A stretch of 64,000 bases of DNA from Mycolicibacter algericus DSM 45454 (GTDB lineage Bacteria; Actinomycetota; Actinomycetes; Mycobacteriales; Mycobacteriaceae): positions 1 through 64,000 of the forward strand of contig NZ_MVHC01000016.1 of NCBI RefSeq assembly GCF_002086455.1. The letters are read 5' to 3'. The notes under the pieces are model-generated. The model was not told where the DNA came from, ran no database searches, and worked only from the letters and a program-made list of their open reading frames with translations. The position numbers and the translations under genes were made by a program. Shown here piece after piece: positions 14,993 to 23,745 of this stretch (position 1 is its first letter; the number at the start of each line of letters is the position of its first letter).

Positions 14993-15775
14993 TCACGCCG
15001 ACGGTTGCGCGGGGCTCACATCGTCGTCGGGCAGGGCCGGCAGCAGGTGCAACGTGACCGGCCAGCGGTCGGCGGCCGGGCCGAACGCCTTGCGGGCGTT
15101 CCCGACGATCTTCTTGCCGATGAAGCGATTGCCCAGCGCCCCGATCACCGCGCCCAGCCCGACCGGCAGCAGCTTGCCGAACGCCAGCGCCCCCCGCCGC
15201 AGGGTGAAGCGCTTGACGAAGTACCGCAGCAACCGCGAGTTCAGCTCCGACACCGCCGGCAGCGGCAGCGCCGCCGTCCCCTGAGCCAGCCAGGCGCCGC
15301 TGGTGCGGCCCGAGCCGAGCAGGTCGGCCATGGCGCCCTTGCCCTGGTCGCCGACCAGCACCGCCAGCACCAGGGCGCGCCGCCGTTCCCGGTTGTCGAC
15401 GGGAATGCCGTGCACCTCGGCAACGCACAGCACGAAGAACGCGGTGGCCTCCAGGAAGACCGCGGTCTCGCCGGCGACCGCCGACAGCGCGAGCAGGGTG
15501 CCGATCGCCGGCACCGCCGCCGTGGCGCCCACGGCGGCACCGCTGGCGGTGGCCGCGGCCAGGTAACGCCGCTCCAGCTTCTTCACCACTTGGGCCGGAC
15601 CGACACCGGGATCACGGTGGCGCAGCCGCTCGACGTAGGCGCGCACCGCCGGGCCCTGCACTTTCTCGCTGCTCTCGATGACCCGCGACAACACCCGCGC
15701 CGTCATGCCGGGCTTCTCACCGCCGGGGGCCGGCGCCGGCTCCTGCGCCGACCGCCGTCGCCGAAAGATGCCCAT
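14993..15775 (-). CDS. Conserved membrane protein (Rv1249c homologue)
   Basis: A 260-residue protein with a basic start (MGIFRRRRS) and two hydrophobic regions near residues 75-120 ([20 protein letters not shown] and [17 protein letters not shown]). A third Gly-rich region near 200-225 ([20 protein letters not shown]) resembles the EcsC-like/YccF style of membrane-associated proteins. ATG 15775 follows GGGAGG. In M. tuberculosis the equivalent gene sits between kgd and the Rv1250 exporter, as here. It may be cotranscribed with kgd, 119 bases downstream. No enzymatic motif was seen and function is unknown. Confidence 0.8.
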   Translation of the reverse strand: MGIFRRRRSAQEPAPAPGGEKPGMTARVLSRVIESSEKVQGPAVRAYVERLRHRDPGVGPAQVVKKLERRYLAAATASGAAVGATAAVPAIGTLLALSAVAGETAVFLEATAFFVLCVAEVHGIPVDNRERRRALVLAVLVGDQGKGAMADLLGSGRTSGAWLAQGTAALPLPAVSELNSRLLRYFVKRFTLRRGALAFGKLLPVGLGAVIGALGNRFIGKKIVGNARKAFGPAADRWPVTLHLLPALPDDDVSPAQPSA

Positions 15776-15799
15776 GGTTGCCTCCCATTCCGACTCCGT

Positions 15800-15907
15800 A
15801 GTTGTTCAGGCTAACGTTCCGGTGGGGGTTTACCCGCTTCAACGGGCCGCTAGCCGTTCGGCAGCGAATCAGGGCACCGGCGCCGCGAGTTGTTCAAGGC
15901 AACTTCT
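15800..15907. promoter_or_regulatory. Two copies of an AGTTGTTCA motif in the exporter's upstream region
   Basis: AGTTGTTCAGGCTAAC (from 15800) and AGTTGTTCAAGGCAAC (from 15888) lie 88 bases apart in the divergent gap between the Rv1249c-like gene and the exporter. The second has the dyad GTTG...CAAC. Such paired sites often bind a regulator of a drug exporter, but no regulator gene is adjacent. Confidence 0.3.
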
Positions 15908-16040
15908 GTCCGTAGCGTCGCATGAGGTGGCTACAGCCCGGAACCGCAGAGCGCAGCGAGGGGAGGGGCGGCGCTTGAGCGCTACGAGCAGCCGGACTCG
16001 CCCCGGCGACCAACCGAGACGCCCCGGTGGTGGGCGTTTC

Positions 16041-18131
16041 ATGATCCCGCGACCGGTCGGTCGGGGGGATTCGGCCAATCCGTGGAACGCGTTGTGGGCG
16101 ATGATGCTCGGATTCTTCGTGATCCTGGTGGATTCCACGATCGTGGCCGTCGCCAACCCCAGCATCATGGCGGCGCTCGACGTCGGCTACGACACGGTGA
16201 TCTGGGTGACCAGCGCCTACCTGCTGGGGTATGCGGTGCCGCTGCTGGTCACCGGTCGGCTCGGCGATCAGTTCGGCCCGAAGAACCTCTACCTGGCCGG
16301 GCTGGCAGTGTTCACCGGCGCCTCACTGTGGTGCGGTCTGGCCGGCGGGATCGACATGTTGATCACGGCGCGCGCGGTGCAGGGGATCGGGGCCGCGCTG
16401 TTGACGCCGCAGACCCTGACGGTGATCACCCGGACGTTTCCCGCCGACCGCCGCGGGATGGCGATGAGCGTGTGGGGAGCGACGGCCGGAGTGGCGACGC
16501 TGGTCGGGCCGCTGGCGGGCGGGGTGCTGGTCGACGGGCTGGGCTGGGAGTGGATCTTCTTCGTCAATGTGCCGGTCGGCGTCCTCGGCTTGGTCCTGGC
16601 GTACGTGCTCATCCCCGACCTGCCGGTCCATCGACATCGATTCGACCTGATCGGGGTGGCGCTGTCGGGAATCGGCATGTTCCTGCTTGTCTTCGCGCTC
16701 CAGGAGGGCGAGTCGCAGGGCTGGGCGCCGTGGATCTGGGCGCTGATCGTCGGCGGTATCGGCTGCCTGGCGCTGTTCGTGTACTGGCAGGCGGTCACCG
16801 GGGGCGAGCCGCTGGTCCCGTTGCACATCTTTCGTGACCTCGACTTCGGTCTGGCCAACATCGGGGTAGCCGTCATCGGTTTCGCGGCCACCGCGATGGT
16901 GCTGCCGGTGATGTTCTATGCGCAGGCGGTGTGCGGCATGTCGCCGACCCGTGCGGCGCTGCTGACCGCACCGATGGCGATCGCCAGCGGGGTACTGGCC
17001 CCCGTCGTCGGCAAGATCGTCGACCGGGCCCACCCCCGGACGATGGTCGGGTTCGGCTTCTCGATGCTGGCGATCGCGCTGACGTGGCTGTCGATCGAGA
17101 TGACGCCGGTCACCCCGGTCTGGCGGCTGCTGCTGCCGTTCACGGCCGTCGGTATCGGAATGGCGTTCATCTGGTCGCCGCTGGCTGCGACGGCCACCCG
17201 CAACCTTCCGCCGCACCTGGCCGGCGCCGGCTCCGGGGTCTACAACGCAACCCGCCAGATCGGGGCGGTGCTGGGCAGCGCCGGCATGGCGGCGTTCATG
17301 ACGTCGCGGATCTCCACCAATCTGCCGCCGATGCCGGGTGGTCTGCACCCCGGGTCCGGTAACCGGAACCTGCCCGAATTCCTGCACGAGCCGTTCGCGG
17401 CGGCGATGTCGGAGTCGACGCTGCTACCGGCGTTCGTCACGCTGTTCGGCGTGATCGCGGCGCTGTTCATGGTCGGCTTCGTCATCGCGCCGGCTCGCCG
17501 GACGGCCCGGCCGATCGCGGATCTCGACGACGACGATTACCTCGATGGCGACGATTGCGACGACTTTGATGACCTCGACGAACTCGCTGACCGCCGCCGG
17601 GGTTCGGATGCCCCCGTCGTGGAGCGCGTCAGCCTGCCGCGTCACTTCGCGGCGTTGAGCACTCCACGCAGCGACGAAGCCGATGAAGTCGGCGAAGACG
17701 ATGACCCGACCGAGCTGATTCCGGTCGTCGTCCCGAGTCGGCGGGGTCTCCGCCCGGCATCGCGCCGCCCCGGCCGCCACGACGCACATCAGGTGCCCTG
17801 GCCTGTCCGGCCTGCCCCGTCGGCGCGGCCGGTCCGGCGTGAAGTCCGCCCACCGATCCGGCATGAGGACCCTGCCACCGAGCCGCTGACCGTCGAGCTT
17901 CCGCCGGTAACCGCCGGGCCGCGGGGTGAGGACCCGACGCCGCTGCAGCACAACGGCTTTCATGTCGGTACCGGACGGCGCTACCGTCGGGTCGTCAACG
18001 GCGAACCGGTGCCGGATGTGCTGGCCAAGTTCGGGATCACCGGTGGGCGTCCGGGGCGCCGCAACCGGCACTATCGGGATGACGCCGACGACACCGACGA
18101 ACTCGGGCGATACTCCCACCGCGACGATTGA
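16041..18131 (+). CDS. DHA2-family MFS exporter with a long charged C-terminal tail (Rv1250 homologue)
   Basis: A 696-residue major facilitator protein. About 14 hydrophobic helices cover residues 15-490, as in EmrB/QacA drug:proton antiporters. Motif A is [13 protein letters not shown], and motif C-like residues appear in [31 protein letters not shown]. From about residue 490 a cytoplasmic tail of roughly 200 residues follows: an Asp-run segment, then Arg/Pro-rich stretches, then a region ending in a DDADDTDE acidic end. M. tuberculosis Rv1250 is shorter, about 579 residues by recall. I chose ATG 16041; the frame is open upstream but has no better start. The substrate is unknown. Confidence 0.88.
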   Translation: MIPRPVGRGDSANPWNALWAMMLGFFVILVDSTIVAVANPSIMAALDVGYDTVIWVTSAYLLGYAVPLLVTGRLGDQFGPKNLYLAGLAVFTGASLWCGLAGGIDMLITARAVQGIGAALLTPQTLTVITRTFPADRRGMAMSVWGATAGVATLVGPLAGGVLVDGLGWEWIFFVNVPVGVLGLVLAYVLIPDLPVHRHRFDLIGVALSGIGMFLLVFALQEGESQGWAPWIWALIVGGIGCLALFVYWQAVTGGEPLVPLHIFRDLDFGLANIGVAVIGFAATAMVLPVMFYAQAVCGMSPTRAALLTAPMAIASGVLAPVVGKIVDRAHPRTMVGFGFSMLAIALTWLSIEMTPVTPVWRLLLPFTAVGIGMAFIWSPLAATATRNLPPHLAGAGSGVYNATRQIGAVLGSAGMAAFMTSRISTNLPPMPGGLHPGSGNRNLPEFLHEPFAAAMSESTLLPAFVTLFGVIAALFMVGFVIAPARRTARPIADLDDDDYLDGDDCDDFDDLDELADRRRGSDAPVVERVSLPRHFAALSTPRSDEADEVGEDDDPTELIPVVVPSRRGLRPASRRPGRHDAHQVPWPVRPAPSARPVRREVRPPIRHEDPATEPLTVELPPVTAGPRGEDPTPLQHNGFHVGTGRRYRRVVNGEPVPDVLAKFGITGGRPGRRNRHYRDDADDTDELGRYSHRDD

Positions 18132-18140
18132 TCGCGCGGC

Positions 18141-18710
18141 CTATCGGGTGGTGTTGCCGATGATCTCGACGCCGGCGCCGTTCCAGTGGAACTTCACCAG
18201 GCCCGTCAACCCAGCGATGCCGCTGGCGTTCTGCAGGGCCACCGTGTCAGCGGTGCAGTGCGCGAGGTCGATTCCGTTGAACCCGTAGGTGTCCGGCACC
18301 GATTGCGGAAGGAACGCGCCGCGGTGAAACAGCACGGCACGCGTACTCGGCTTCTCGGCGTTGGTGTTGGCTTTCACGATCACCGCGGACAGGTCGGCGC
18401 ACTCGCTGTAGTTACCGGCCAGCGGTTCCGGGCTCCAGGGCTGGCCGCTGCGCGGGTCTTTGGGCAGCTCCGAGACGGCCTTGGCGATCGCCGGGGCGGC
18501 CAGGTCGACCGCGCACGGGTCGGCCGGCGCCGGGCTGCCGGCCGGTGTCGACGTGGTGACGGGCGGCGCAGCCGTGGCGGTGGGGCTGGTGTTCTGCGGG
18601 GTCTTGGCGACGGTCGAGTCGCCCGAACCGCAACCGGCCAGCAGCGCCGCGGACAGTGCGCCCAGGCCGGCGAACAGTCCTAACGGTCTTGCGGCAAACA
18701 CATCGGGCAC
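18141..18710 (-). CDS. lprE: LppP/LprE-family lipoprotein (LprE)
   Basis: A 189-residue lipoprotein. The signal segment LGLFAGLGALSAALLAGC ends in a lipobox with Cys at about residue 27. A Ser/Thr/Pro/Ala-rich linker follows, then the conserved C-terminal domain with LFHRGAFLPQS, TYGFNGIDLAHCTADTVAL and VKFHWNGAGVEIIG, which is typical of the LppP/LprE family. Start codon is GTG 18710. It is convergent with the exporter (nine bases between stops) and divergent from deaD. It is presumably anchored on the outer face of the plasma membrane; function is unknown. Confidence 0.9.
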   Translation of the reverse strand: MPDVFAARPLGLFAGLGALSAALLAGCGSGDSTVAKTPQNTSPTATAAPPVTTSTPAGSPAPADPCAVDLAAPAIAKAVSELPKDPRSGQPWSPEPLAGNYSECADLSAVIVKANTNAEKPSTRAVLFHRGAFLPQSVPDTYGFNGIDLAHCTADTVALQNASGIAGLTGLVKFHWNGAGVEIIGNTTR

Positions 18711-18820
18711 CGTACCGGTGCGCGGCCGAGAACTTCGGGAGGCGCGGCCGACCGGCGTCGGCGGCTGCGAATCAGTGGTGGCGAATCGCAGGCCTGGTTG
18801 GCCGTAGACTGCTAGGCGTC

Positions 18821-20566
18821 ATGACCTCGCCTGATGCCCCCGCCGGGCCGATCCCGGACTCGCCGGCCCCGCCCGCAAACGCACCTGTTACTACGTTCGC
18901 CGACCTGCAGATACACCCTTCGGTGCTGCAGGCCGTCGTCGACGTCGGCTACGAGACGCCATCGGCGATTCAGGCCGCCACCATCCCGGCACTGTTGGCG
19001 GGCTCCGACGTGGTCGGGCTGGCGCAGACCGGCACCGGTAAGACCGCGGCGTTCGCCATCCCGATCCTGTCGCGCATCGACACCGCCAGCAAGGCCACCC
19101 AGGCGCTGGTGCTGGCGCCCACCCGCGAGCTGGCGCTGCAGGTCGCCGAGGCGTTCGGGCGCTACGGCTCGCACCTGCCGCGCGTCAACGTGCTGCCGAT
19201 CTACGGCGGCGCGTCCTACACCGTGCAGCTGTCGGGTCTCAAACGCGGCGCCCAGGTGGTGGTCGGCACCCCGGGCCGGGTCATCGACCACCTGGAGCGG
19301 GGCAGCCTGGACCTGTCGCACCTCGATTATCTGGTGCTCGACGAGGCCGACGAGATGCTGCAGATGGGTTTCGCCGAGGACGTCGAGCGCATCCTGGCCG
19401 ACACCCCGGAGTACAAGCAGGTGGCGTTGTTCTCCGCGACGATGCCGCCGGCGATCCGCCGGATCACCACGCGCTATCTGCATGATCCGGTCGAGGTCAC
19501 CGTCGAGGCGAAAACCACCACGGCGGAGAACATCTCGCAGCGCTACATCGAGGTCGCCGGTCCGCGCAAGATGGACGCACTGACGCGGGTGCTCGAGGTG
19601 GAGACGTTCGAGGCGATGATCGTGTTCGTCCGCACCAAGCAGGCCACCGAGGAGGTCGCCGAAAAGCTGCGCGCCCGAGGGTTTGCCGCCGCGGCGATCA
19701 ACGGTGACATCGCTCAGGCGCAGCGCGAGCGGACCATCGCGTCGCTCAAGAGCGGCAATATCGACATCCTGGTGGCCACCGATGTCGCCGCCCGCGGCCT
19801 GGATGTCGAACGCATCTCGCACGTGGTCAACTACGACATCCCGCACGACACCGAGGCCTACGTGCACCGCATCGGCCGCACCGGGCGGGCCGGTCGATCG
19901 GGGACCGCGCTGTTGTTCGTCAGCCCGCGGGAACGCCACCTGCTCAAGGCGATCGAGCGGGCGACCCGCCAGAAGCTCACCGAGTCGACACTGCCCACCG
20001 TCGAGGACGTCAACGCCCAGCGAGTGGCGAAGTTCGCCGACTCGATCACCACCACCCTCGGTGCGGACGGCACCGATCTGTTCCGCAGCCTGGTCGAGGA
20101 GTACAGCCGGGAACACAACGTGCCGATGGCCGACATCGCCGCCGCGTTGGCGTTGCAGTCCCGCGACGGGGAGGCGTTCCTGATGGCGCCGGAACCGCCC
20201 GCCCGAGAACGCCGCTCACGCGACAGATCCGAGCGGCCCGACCGCAAGAGCGACCGCAAGGGTCCACCCAAGGAGGGGTTTGCCACCTACCGGATCGCGG
20301 TGGGCAAGCGCCACAAGGTCAACCCGGGCGCGATCGTGGGGGCGCTGGCCAACGAGGGCGGGCTGAACCGCAGCGACTTCGGCCACATCAGCATCCGGGT
20401 GGACCACTCGCTGGTGGAACTGCCCGCCAAGCTGTCGGGCAAGACGCTCAAGGCGCTGGAGCAGACCCGCATCCAGGGCCAGTTGATCAATCTGCGCCGG
20501 GACCGGCCGTCCGGCAAGCCCGCCCGCCACGGCGACGGGGGGACGCACCGGAAACGGATGGGATGA
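18821..20566 (+). CDS. deaD: DEAD-box ATP-dependent RNA helicase DeaD
   Basis: A 581-residue helicase. In order: the Q motif (FADLQIHPSVLQAV, YETPSAIQ), motif I AQTGTGKT, motif Ia PTRELALQV, motif Ib TPGR, motif II DEAD, motif III SAT, then domain 2 with ATDVAARGLDVE and motif VI HRIGRTGRAGR. The C-terminal part has a charged linker (residues about 465-495) and a DbpA-type RNA-binding domain (FATYRIAVGKRHKVNPGAIVGALANE). It unwinds structured RNA, for example during ribosome assembly or cold growth. The stop overlaps the acyltransferase start by four bases. ATG 18821 has no strong ribosome site; TAGACT (18805-18810) is a possible -10. Confidence 0.96.
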   Translation: MTSPDAPAGPIPDSPAPPANAPVTTFADLQIHPSVLQAVVDVGYETPSAIQAATIPALLAGSDVVGLAQTGTGKTAAFAIPILSRIDTASKATQALVLAPTRELALQVAEAFGRYGSHLPRVNVLPIYGGASYTVQLSGLKRGAQVVVGTPGRVIDHLERGSLDLSHLDYLVLDEADEMLQMGFAEDVERILADTPEYKQVALFSATMPPAIRRITTRYLHDPVEVTVEAKTTTAENISQRYIEVAGPRKMDALTRVLEVETFEAMIVFVRTKQATEEVAEKLRARGFAAAAINGDIAQAQRERTIASLKSGNIDILVATDVAARGLDVERISHVVNYDIPHDTEAYVHRIGRTGRAGRSGTALLFVSPRERHLLKAIERATRQKLTESTLPTVEDVNAQRVAKFADSITTTLGADGTDLFRSLVEEYSREHNVPMADIAAALALQSRDGEAFLMAPEPPARERRSRDRSERPDRKSDRKGPPKEGFATYRIAVGKRHKVNPGAIVGALANEGGLNRSDFGHISIRVDHSLVELPAKLSGKTLKALEQTRIQGQLINLRRDRPSGKPARHGDGGTHRKRMG

Positions 20567-21702
20567 CGCTGCCGAAGGAGGAGGTCGCCCAGGGCGGGCT
20601 CGAACAGGTCGCCCACGTCGATCGGGTCGCCTCGCTGACCGGTGTGCGCGCGGTGGCCGCGATCCTGGTCGTCGGCACCCATGCGGCCTACACCACCGGC
20701 AAGTACACCCACGGCTACGCGGGCCTGCTGGGCTCCCGGATGGAGATCGGTGTGCCGATCTTCTTCGTGCTCTCCGGTTTTCTGTTGTTCCGGCCTTGGG
20801 TGCGGGCCATTGCGTTCGATCGCCCCGATCCCTCGGTGCGGCGCTACGCCTGGCACCGGGTGCGGCGCATCATGCCCGCCTACGTCGTGACGGTGGCGCT
20901 GGCCTACCTGATCTATCACTTCCGCACCGCCGGACCGAACCCCGGCCACAACTGGATCGGTCTGCTGCGCAACCTGACGCTGACCCAGATCTACACCGAC
21001 AACTACATGTTCGGCTATCTGCATCAGGGCCTCACCCAGATGTGGAGCCTGGCGGTGGAGGTCGCCTTCTACGTGGTGCTGCCGGGACTGGCCTACCTCA
21101 CGCTGGTGTGGCTGTGCCGGCGCCAGTGGCGGCCGGTGCGATTGCTGGCGGCGCTGGCGGCGTTGGCGTTGATGAGCCCGGCGTGGCTGGTCTTGGTGCA
21201 TACCACCGACTTCCTGCCCGACGGCGCCCGGCTGTGGCTGCCGACCTATTTGCTGTGGTTCCTGGGCGGCATGGCACTGGCGGTGCTGCAGGCCATGGGC
21301 GTGCGCTGCTACGGTTTCGTGGCGATCCCGTTGGCGCTCATCTGTTATCTGATCGCATCGACCCCGATCGCCGGGGAGCCCACCACGTCACCGACCGGAA
21401 CGTCGGAGGCACTGGTCAAAGCGGTGTTCTACGCCGCGATCGCCACCTTGGCGGTGGCGCCGCTGGCGCTGGGCAACGAAGGCTGGTACGCGCGCCTGTT
21501 GGCCAGCCGGCCAATGGTGTGGCTGGGGGAGATCTCCTATGAGATCTTCCTGGTCCACCTGGTGCTCATGGAGGTGGTGATGGTGGAAGTGCTGCGCGCC
21601 CCGGTCTACACCGGATCGATGCTGAACCTGTTCGTGCTCACCATGGTGGTCACGATCCCGGTGTCATGGCTGCTGCACCGGTTCACCCGGGTGAGGTCCT
21701 GA
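20563..21702 (+). CDS. Acyltransferase 3 family membrane protein (Rv1254 homologue)
   Basis: A 379-residue OafA-like membrane acyltransferase. The N-terminal block LTGVRAVAAILVVGTHAAYTTG carries the conserved His of the family, and FFVLSGFLLFRPWVRA and the Arg-rich YAWHRVRRIMPAY follow. The SLAVEVAFYVVLPGL block is also typical. About ten membrane helices are predicted. Such enzymes move acyl groups from cytoplasmic donors to glycans or lipids; this one's acceptor is unknown. ATG 20563 overlaps the deaD stop, so the two are translationally coupled, as in M. tuberculosis. Confidence 0.92.
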   Translation: MTLPKEEVAQGGLEQVAHVDRVASLTGVRAVAAILVVGTHAAYTTGKYTHGYAGLLGSRMEIGVPIFFVLSGFLLFRPWVRAIAFDRPDPSVRRYAWHRVRRIMPAYVVTVALAYLIYHFRTAGPNPGHNWIGLLRNLTLTQIYTDNYMFGYLHQGLTQMWSLAVEVAFYVVLPGLAYLTLVWLCRRQWRPVRLLAALAALALMSPAWLVLVHTTDFLPDGARLWLPTYLLWFLGGMALAVLQAMGVRCYGFVAIPLALICYLIASTPIAGEPTTSPTGTSEALVKAVFYAAIATLAVAPLALGNEGWYARLLASRPMVWLGEISYEIFLVHLVLMEVVMVEVLRAPVYTGSMLNLFVLTMVVTIPVSWLLHRFTRVRS

Positions 21703-21738
21703 GCCCCCGGCGGACCCATAGAGCCCGGCGGACCCATA
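21701..21738 (+). repeat. Two-copy short tandem repeat
   Basis: GAGCCCCCGGCGGACCCATA (21701-21720) is followed by GAGCCCGGCGGACCCATA (21721-21738), differing only by two C residues. It sits just after the acyltransferase stop, in the short gap to the convergent TetR gene. Confidence 0.8.
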
Positions 21739-21745
21739 GAGATAG

Positions 21746-21768
21746 TTGCCCGCCTTTGAGCGACAACG
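21746..21768 (+). repeat. Short dispersed motif, copy A
   Basis: Twenty-three bases beginning TTGCCCGCCT and ending AGCGACAACG. The same motif recurs at 38078-38100 with two substitutions. Both lie in short intergenic gaps downstream of genes. Confidence 0.6.
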
Positions 21769-21795
21769 TTCGTTATGTCAACCCACAGCCCTCTG

Positions 21796-22398
21796 CTATA
21801 TCCCCGATCTCGCCCGCGCCGACCCGAGCCGGTCCGGCGCAACGACGACCGGGACCACGAACTGCGCCAGCATCGCCTTCTCGTCGTCGGCGTCGCGCCC
21901 CGGAAAGCTCAGCAGCGACGTCATCACCCGCACCACCCAACGGGCACGCTGCTCGGTCTCGGCGTCCTTGCCGCCCAATCCCGACAGGAACGTCGTGACC
22001 ATCACGGTGATGACGTCGGATCGTTCGGCCATCGCGGTGCCGATCGGCGGGCCGGTCTCGGCGAACCACGACGCCAGTGCCGGGTTGCCGCGCACCAGCG
22101 CCAGCGACTCGGTGATCCCGGTGATCAGCCGCTGCGCCGGGTCGTCGACGCCGTCGAGCCGTTCGGTGAGCTCGTGGTAGAGCGCGTTGGCCCAGCGGTG
22201 CACGTAGGCGGTGTGCAGCGCGTCGCGGCTCTCGAAGTAGCGATACAGCGTGGCGCGGGAACAGCCTGCGGCGCGGGCGATTTCGTTCATGCCCACCGAT
22301 CCGGGGTCGTGGTCGGCGAACAGTTTCTCGGCCGCGTCGAGAATCTTCTCGGCGGCCAGTTCGCCGCGCTGATCCGCCAGCCAGGACCGCCCGGCCAT
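21796..22398 (-). CDS. TetR-family transcriptional regulator (Rv1255c homologue)
   Basis: A 200-residue regulator. The helix-turn-helix region is GSVGMNEIARAAGCSRATLYRYFESRDAL, at about residues 35-63, with the family-typical TLYRYF. The larger C-terminal part is the ligand-binding helical domain. ATG 22398 overlaps the CYP130 stop by one base (TGATG), so it is cotranscribed with the P450 and probably controls it; the likely operator lies in the P450 promoter. An upstream in-frame ATG at 22458 lies inside the P450 gene and is unlikely. The ligand is unknown. Confidence 0.92.
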   Translation of the reverse strand: MAGRSWLADQRGELAAEKILDAAEKLFADHDPGSVGMNEIARAAGCSRATLYRYFESRDALHTAYVHRWANALYHELTERLDGVDDPAQRLITGITESLALVRGNPALASWFAETGPPIGTAMAERSDVITVMVTTFLSGLGGKDAETEQRARWVVRVMTSLLSFPGRDADDEKAMLAQFVVPVVVAPDRLGSARARSGI

Positions 22399-23618
22399 CA
22401 CGCCCCCGCGGTGAACGGCACCGACAGCGGTCGGCGCACGTAAGCGCCGCCGGCCCACCTGATCCCGGCTTCGTCGACGGTGAAGTCCGGGCAGCGGGCG
22501 AGCAGTTCCTCCAGCGCCACCCGCGCCTGCATGCGTGCGGCCTGGTTGCCGATGCAGTGGTGGGCGCCGTAGCCGAAGGTGAGGATCTGGCGGGGCTTGC
22601 GCAGCACGTCGAGTTCCCCGGCGGTCGGCCCGAACTGTTGCTCGTCGCGGTTGGCCGAGCCGTACAGCAGCAGCACCCGGCGGCCGGCCGGGATGGTGGT
22701 GTCGCCGATAGTGACGTCGCGGGTGGCGGTGCGCGCCAGACCCTGCACCGGTGAGGTCATCCGCAGCAGTTCCTCGACGGCCTCGTGGATCAACGAGGGG
22801 TCGTCGACCAGCAGTCGACGTTGATCCGGGTGCCGATGCAGCAATTGCGCTGAGCCGCCGAGCATTCCGGTGGTGGTGTCGTTGCCGCCGGTGACCATGG
22901 TGAAGGCGAACGCCAGGATCGCGAAGATCCCGGCGTCGTCGCCCGGAGCGCCCATGCCCGCGGCGACCAGGTGCGAGATGGTGTCCTCTTCCTGGTCGGT
23001 GCGGCGCCGTTCGATCAGTCCGCTGAAGTAGGTCATCATCTCGACGACCGCGTCACCGGCGGAGGCGACCCCGTCTTCGCTGACGGTGGCCGCGACGATG
23101 GCATCGGTCCAGCGATCGAACTGGGCGCGGTCGGCCTGCGGCACGCCGAGGAAGTGCGCGACGACCATCGACGGCAGCGGTTTGAACAGTTCGGTGACGA
23201 TGTCGCCGGAGCCCGCCGCACGCAACCTCTCGATGCGCTCGACGACGAACTCCCGGACCTGCGACTCCAGGCGCTTGACGTGTGCGGGGGTGAACGCGCG
23301 CGCCACCAGCTTGCGGAACTCGGTGTGCCGCGGCGGGTCCTGCATCACCATCGGCGGGTTGTCCGCCAGGCCGATCATCTCCAGGTCGTTGTAGTTGATC
23401 GTCAGGCCCTTGGCCGAGGAGAACGTCTCATGGTCGGCGGCGGCCGCCCAGACGTCGGCGTGCCGGGACAGCACATAGTAGTCCTGGTCGGGGTGGCCGT
23501 CGGGGATCACGTGGTGGACCGGGTCGTGCTCGCGCAACGCGGCGTACATCGGGTAGGGATTCGGCCACGTCTCGGCATTGCACGGCACGAACTTCGGTCG
23601 AGACATCATCGTCGTCAT
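22398..23618 (-). CDS. cyp130: Cytochrome P450 CYP130
   Basis: A 406-residue soluble P450 closely similar to M. tuberculosis CYP130. The I-helix oxygen-binding motif is TGGNDTTTG (around residues 242-250), the ExxR pair is in the EELLRMTSPVQG block, and the heme-thiolate loop is FGYGAHHCIG with Cys at about residue 356. The C-terminus SYVRRPLSVPF-like block (AYVRRPLSVPF) is also conserved. It needs a ferredoxin partner; none is nearby. Start ATG 23618 lies seven bases after a TACCAA -10 box, so the mRNA is probably leaderless. The physiological substrate is unknown. Confidence 0.96.
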   Translation of the reverse strand: MTTMMSRPKFVPCNAETWPNPYPMYAALREHDPVHHVIPDGHPDQDYYVLSRHADVWAAAADHETFSSAKGLTINYNDLEMIGLADNPPMVMQDPPRHTEFRKLVARAFTPAHVKRLESQVREFVVERIERLRAAGSGDIVTELFKPLPSMVVAHFLGVPQADRAQFDRWTDAIVAATVSEDGVASAGDAVVEMMTYFSGLIERRRTDQEEDTISHLVAAGMGAPGDDAGIFAILAFAFTMVTGGNDTTTGMLGGSAQLLHRHPDQRRLLVDDPSLIHEAVEELLRMTSPVQGLARTATRDVTIGDTTIPAGRRVLLLYGSANRDEQQFGPTAGELDVLRKPRQILTFGYGAHHCIGNQAARMQARVALEELLARCPDFTVDEAGIRWAGGAYVRRPLSVPFTAGA

Positions 23619-23623
23619 GTCTC

Positions 23624-23653
23624 ATTGGTACGACATCGATGATTAGCTGTCAA
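23624..23653 (-). promoter_or_regulatory. Leaderless sigma-A-type promoter of CYP130-TetR with an embedded palindrome
   Basis: On the minus strand TTGACA (23653-23648) and TACCAA (23630-23625) are separated by exactly 17 bases, and the ATG at 23618 is where transcription should begin. The spacer contains the perfect 8-bp palindrome CATCGATG (23634-23641), a reasonable operator for the cotranscribed TetR regulator. Confidence 0.65.
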
Positions 23654-23666
23654 TCCCCCCATCACC

Positions 23667-23729
23667 GCGAGTGGTCGTGTCCCCGGTCGACACGCCGGGC
23701 AGATTCCCGGGTTTGCGCACGCTGACCGC
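23667..23729. repeat. Dispersed intergenic palindrome, copy 2
   Basis: Starts GCGAGTGGTCGTGTCCCC, has the core CGACACGCCG, and ends GCGCACGCTGACCGC. It shares its layout with the copies at 11099, 56356, 57055 and 61288. It lies between the P450 promoter and the stop of the FAD-linked oxidase. Confidence 0.8.
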
Positions 23730-23745
23730 AGAAATTCCCGAGGGA

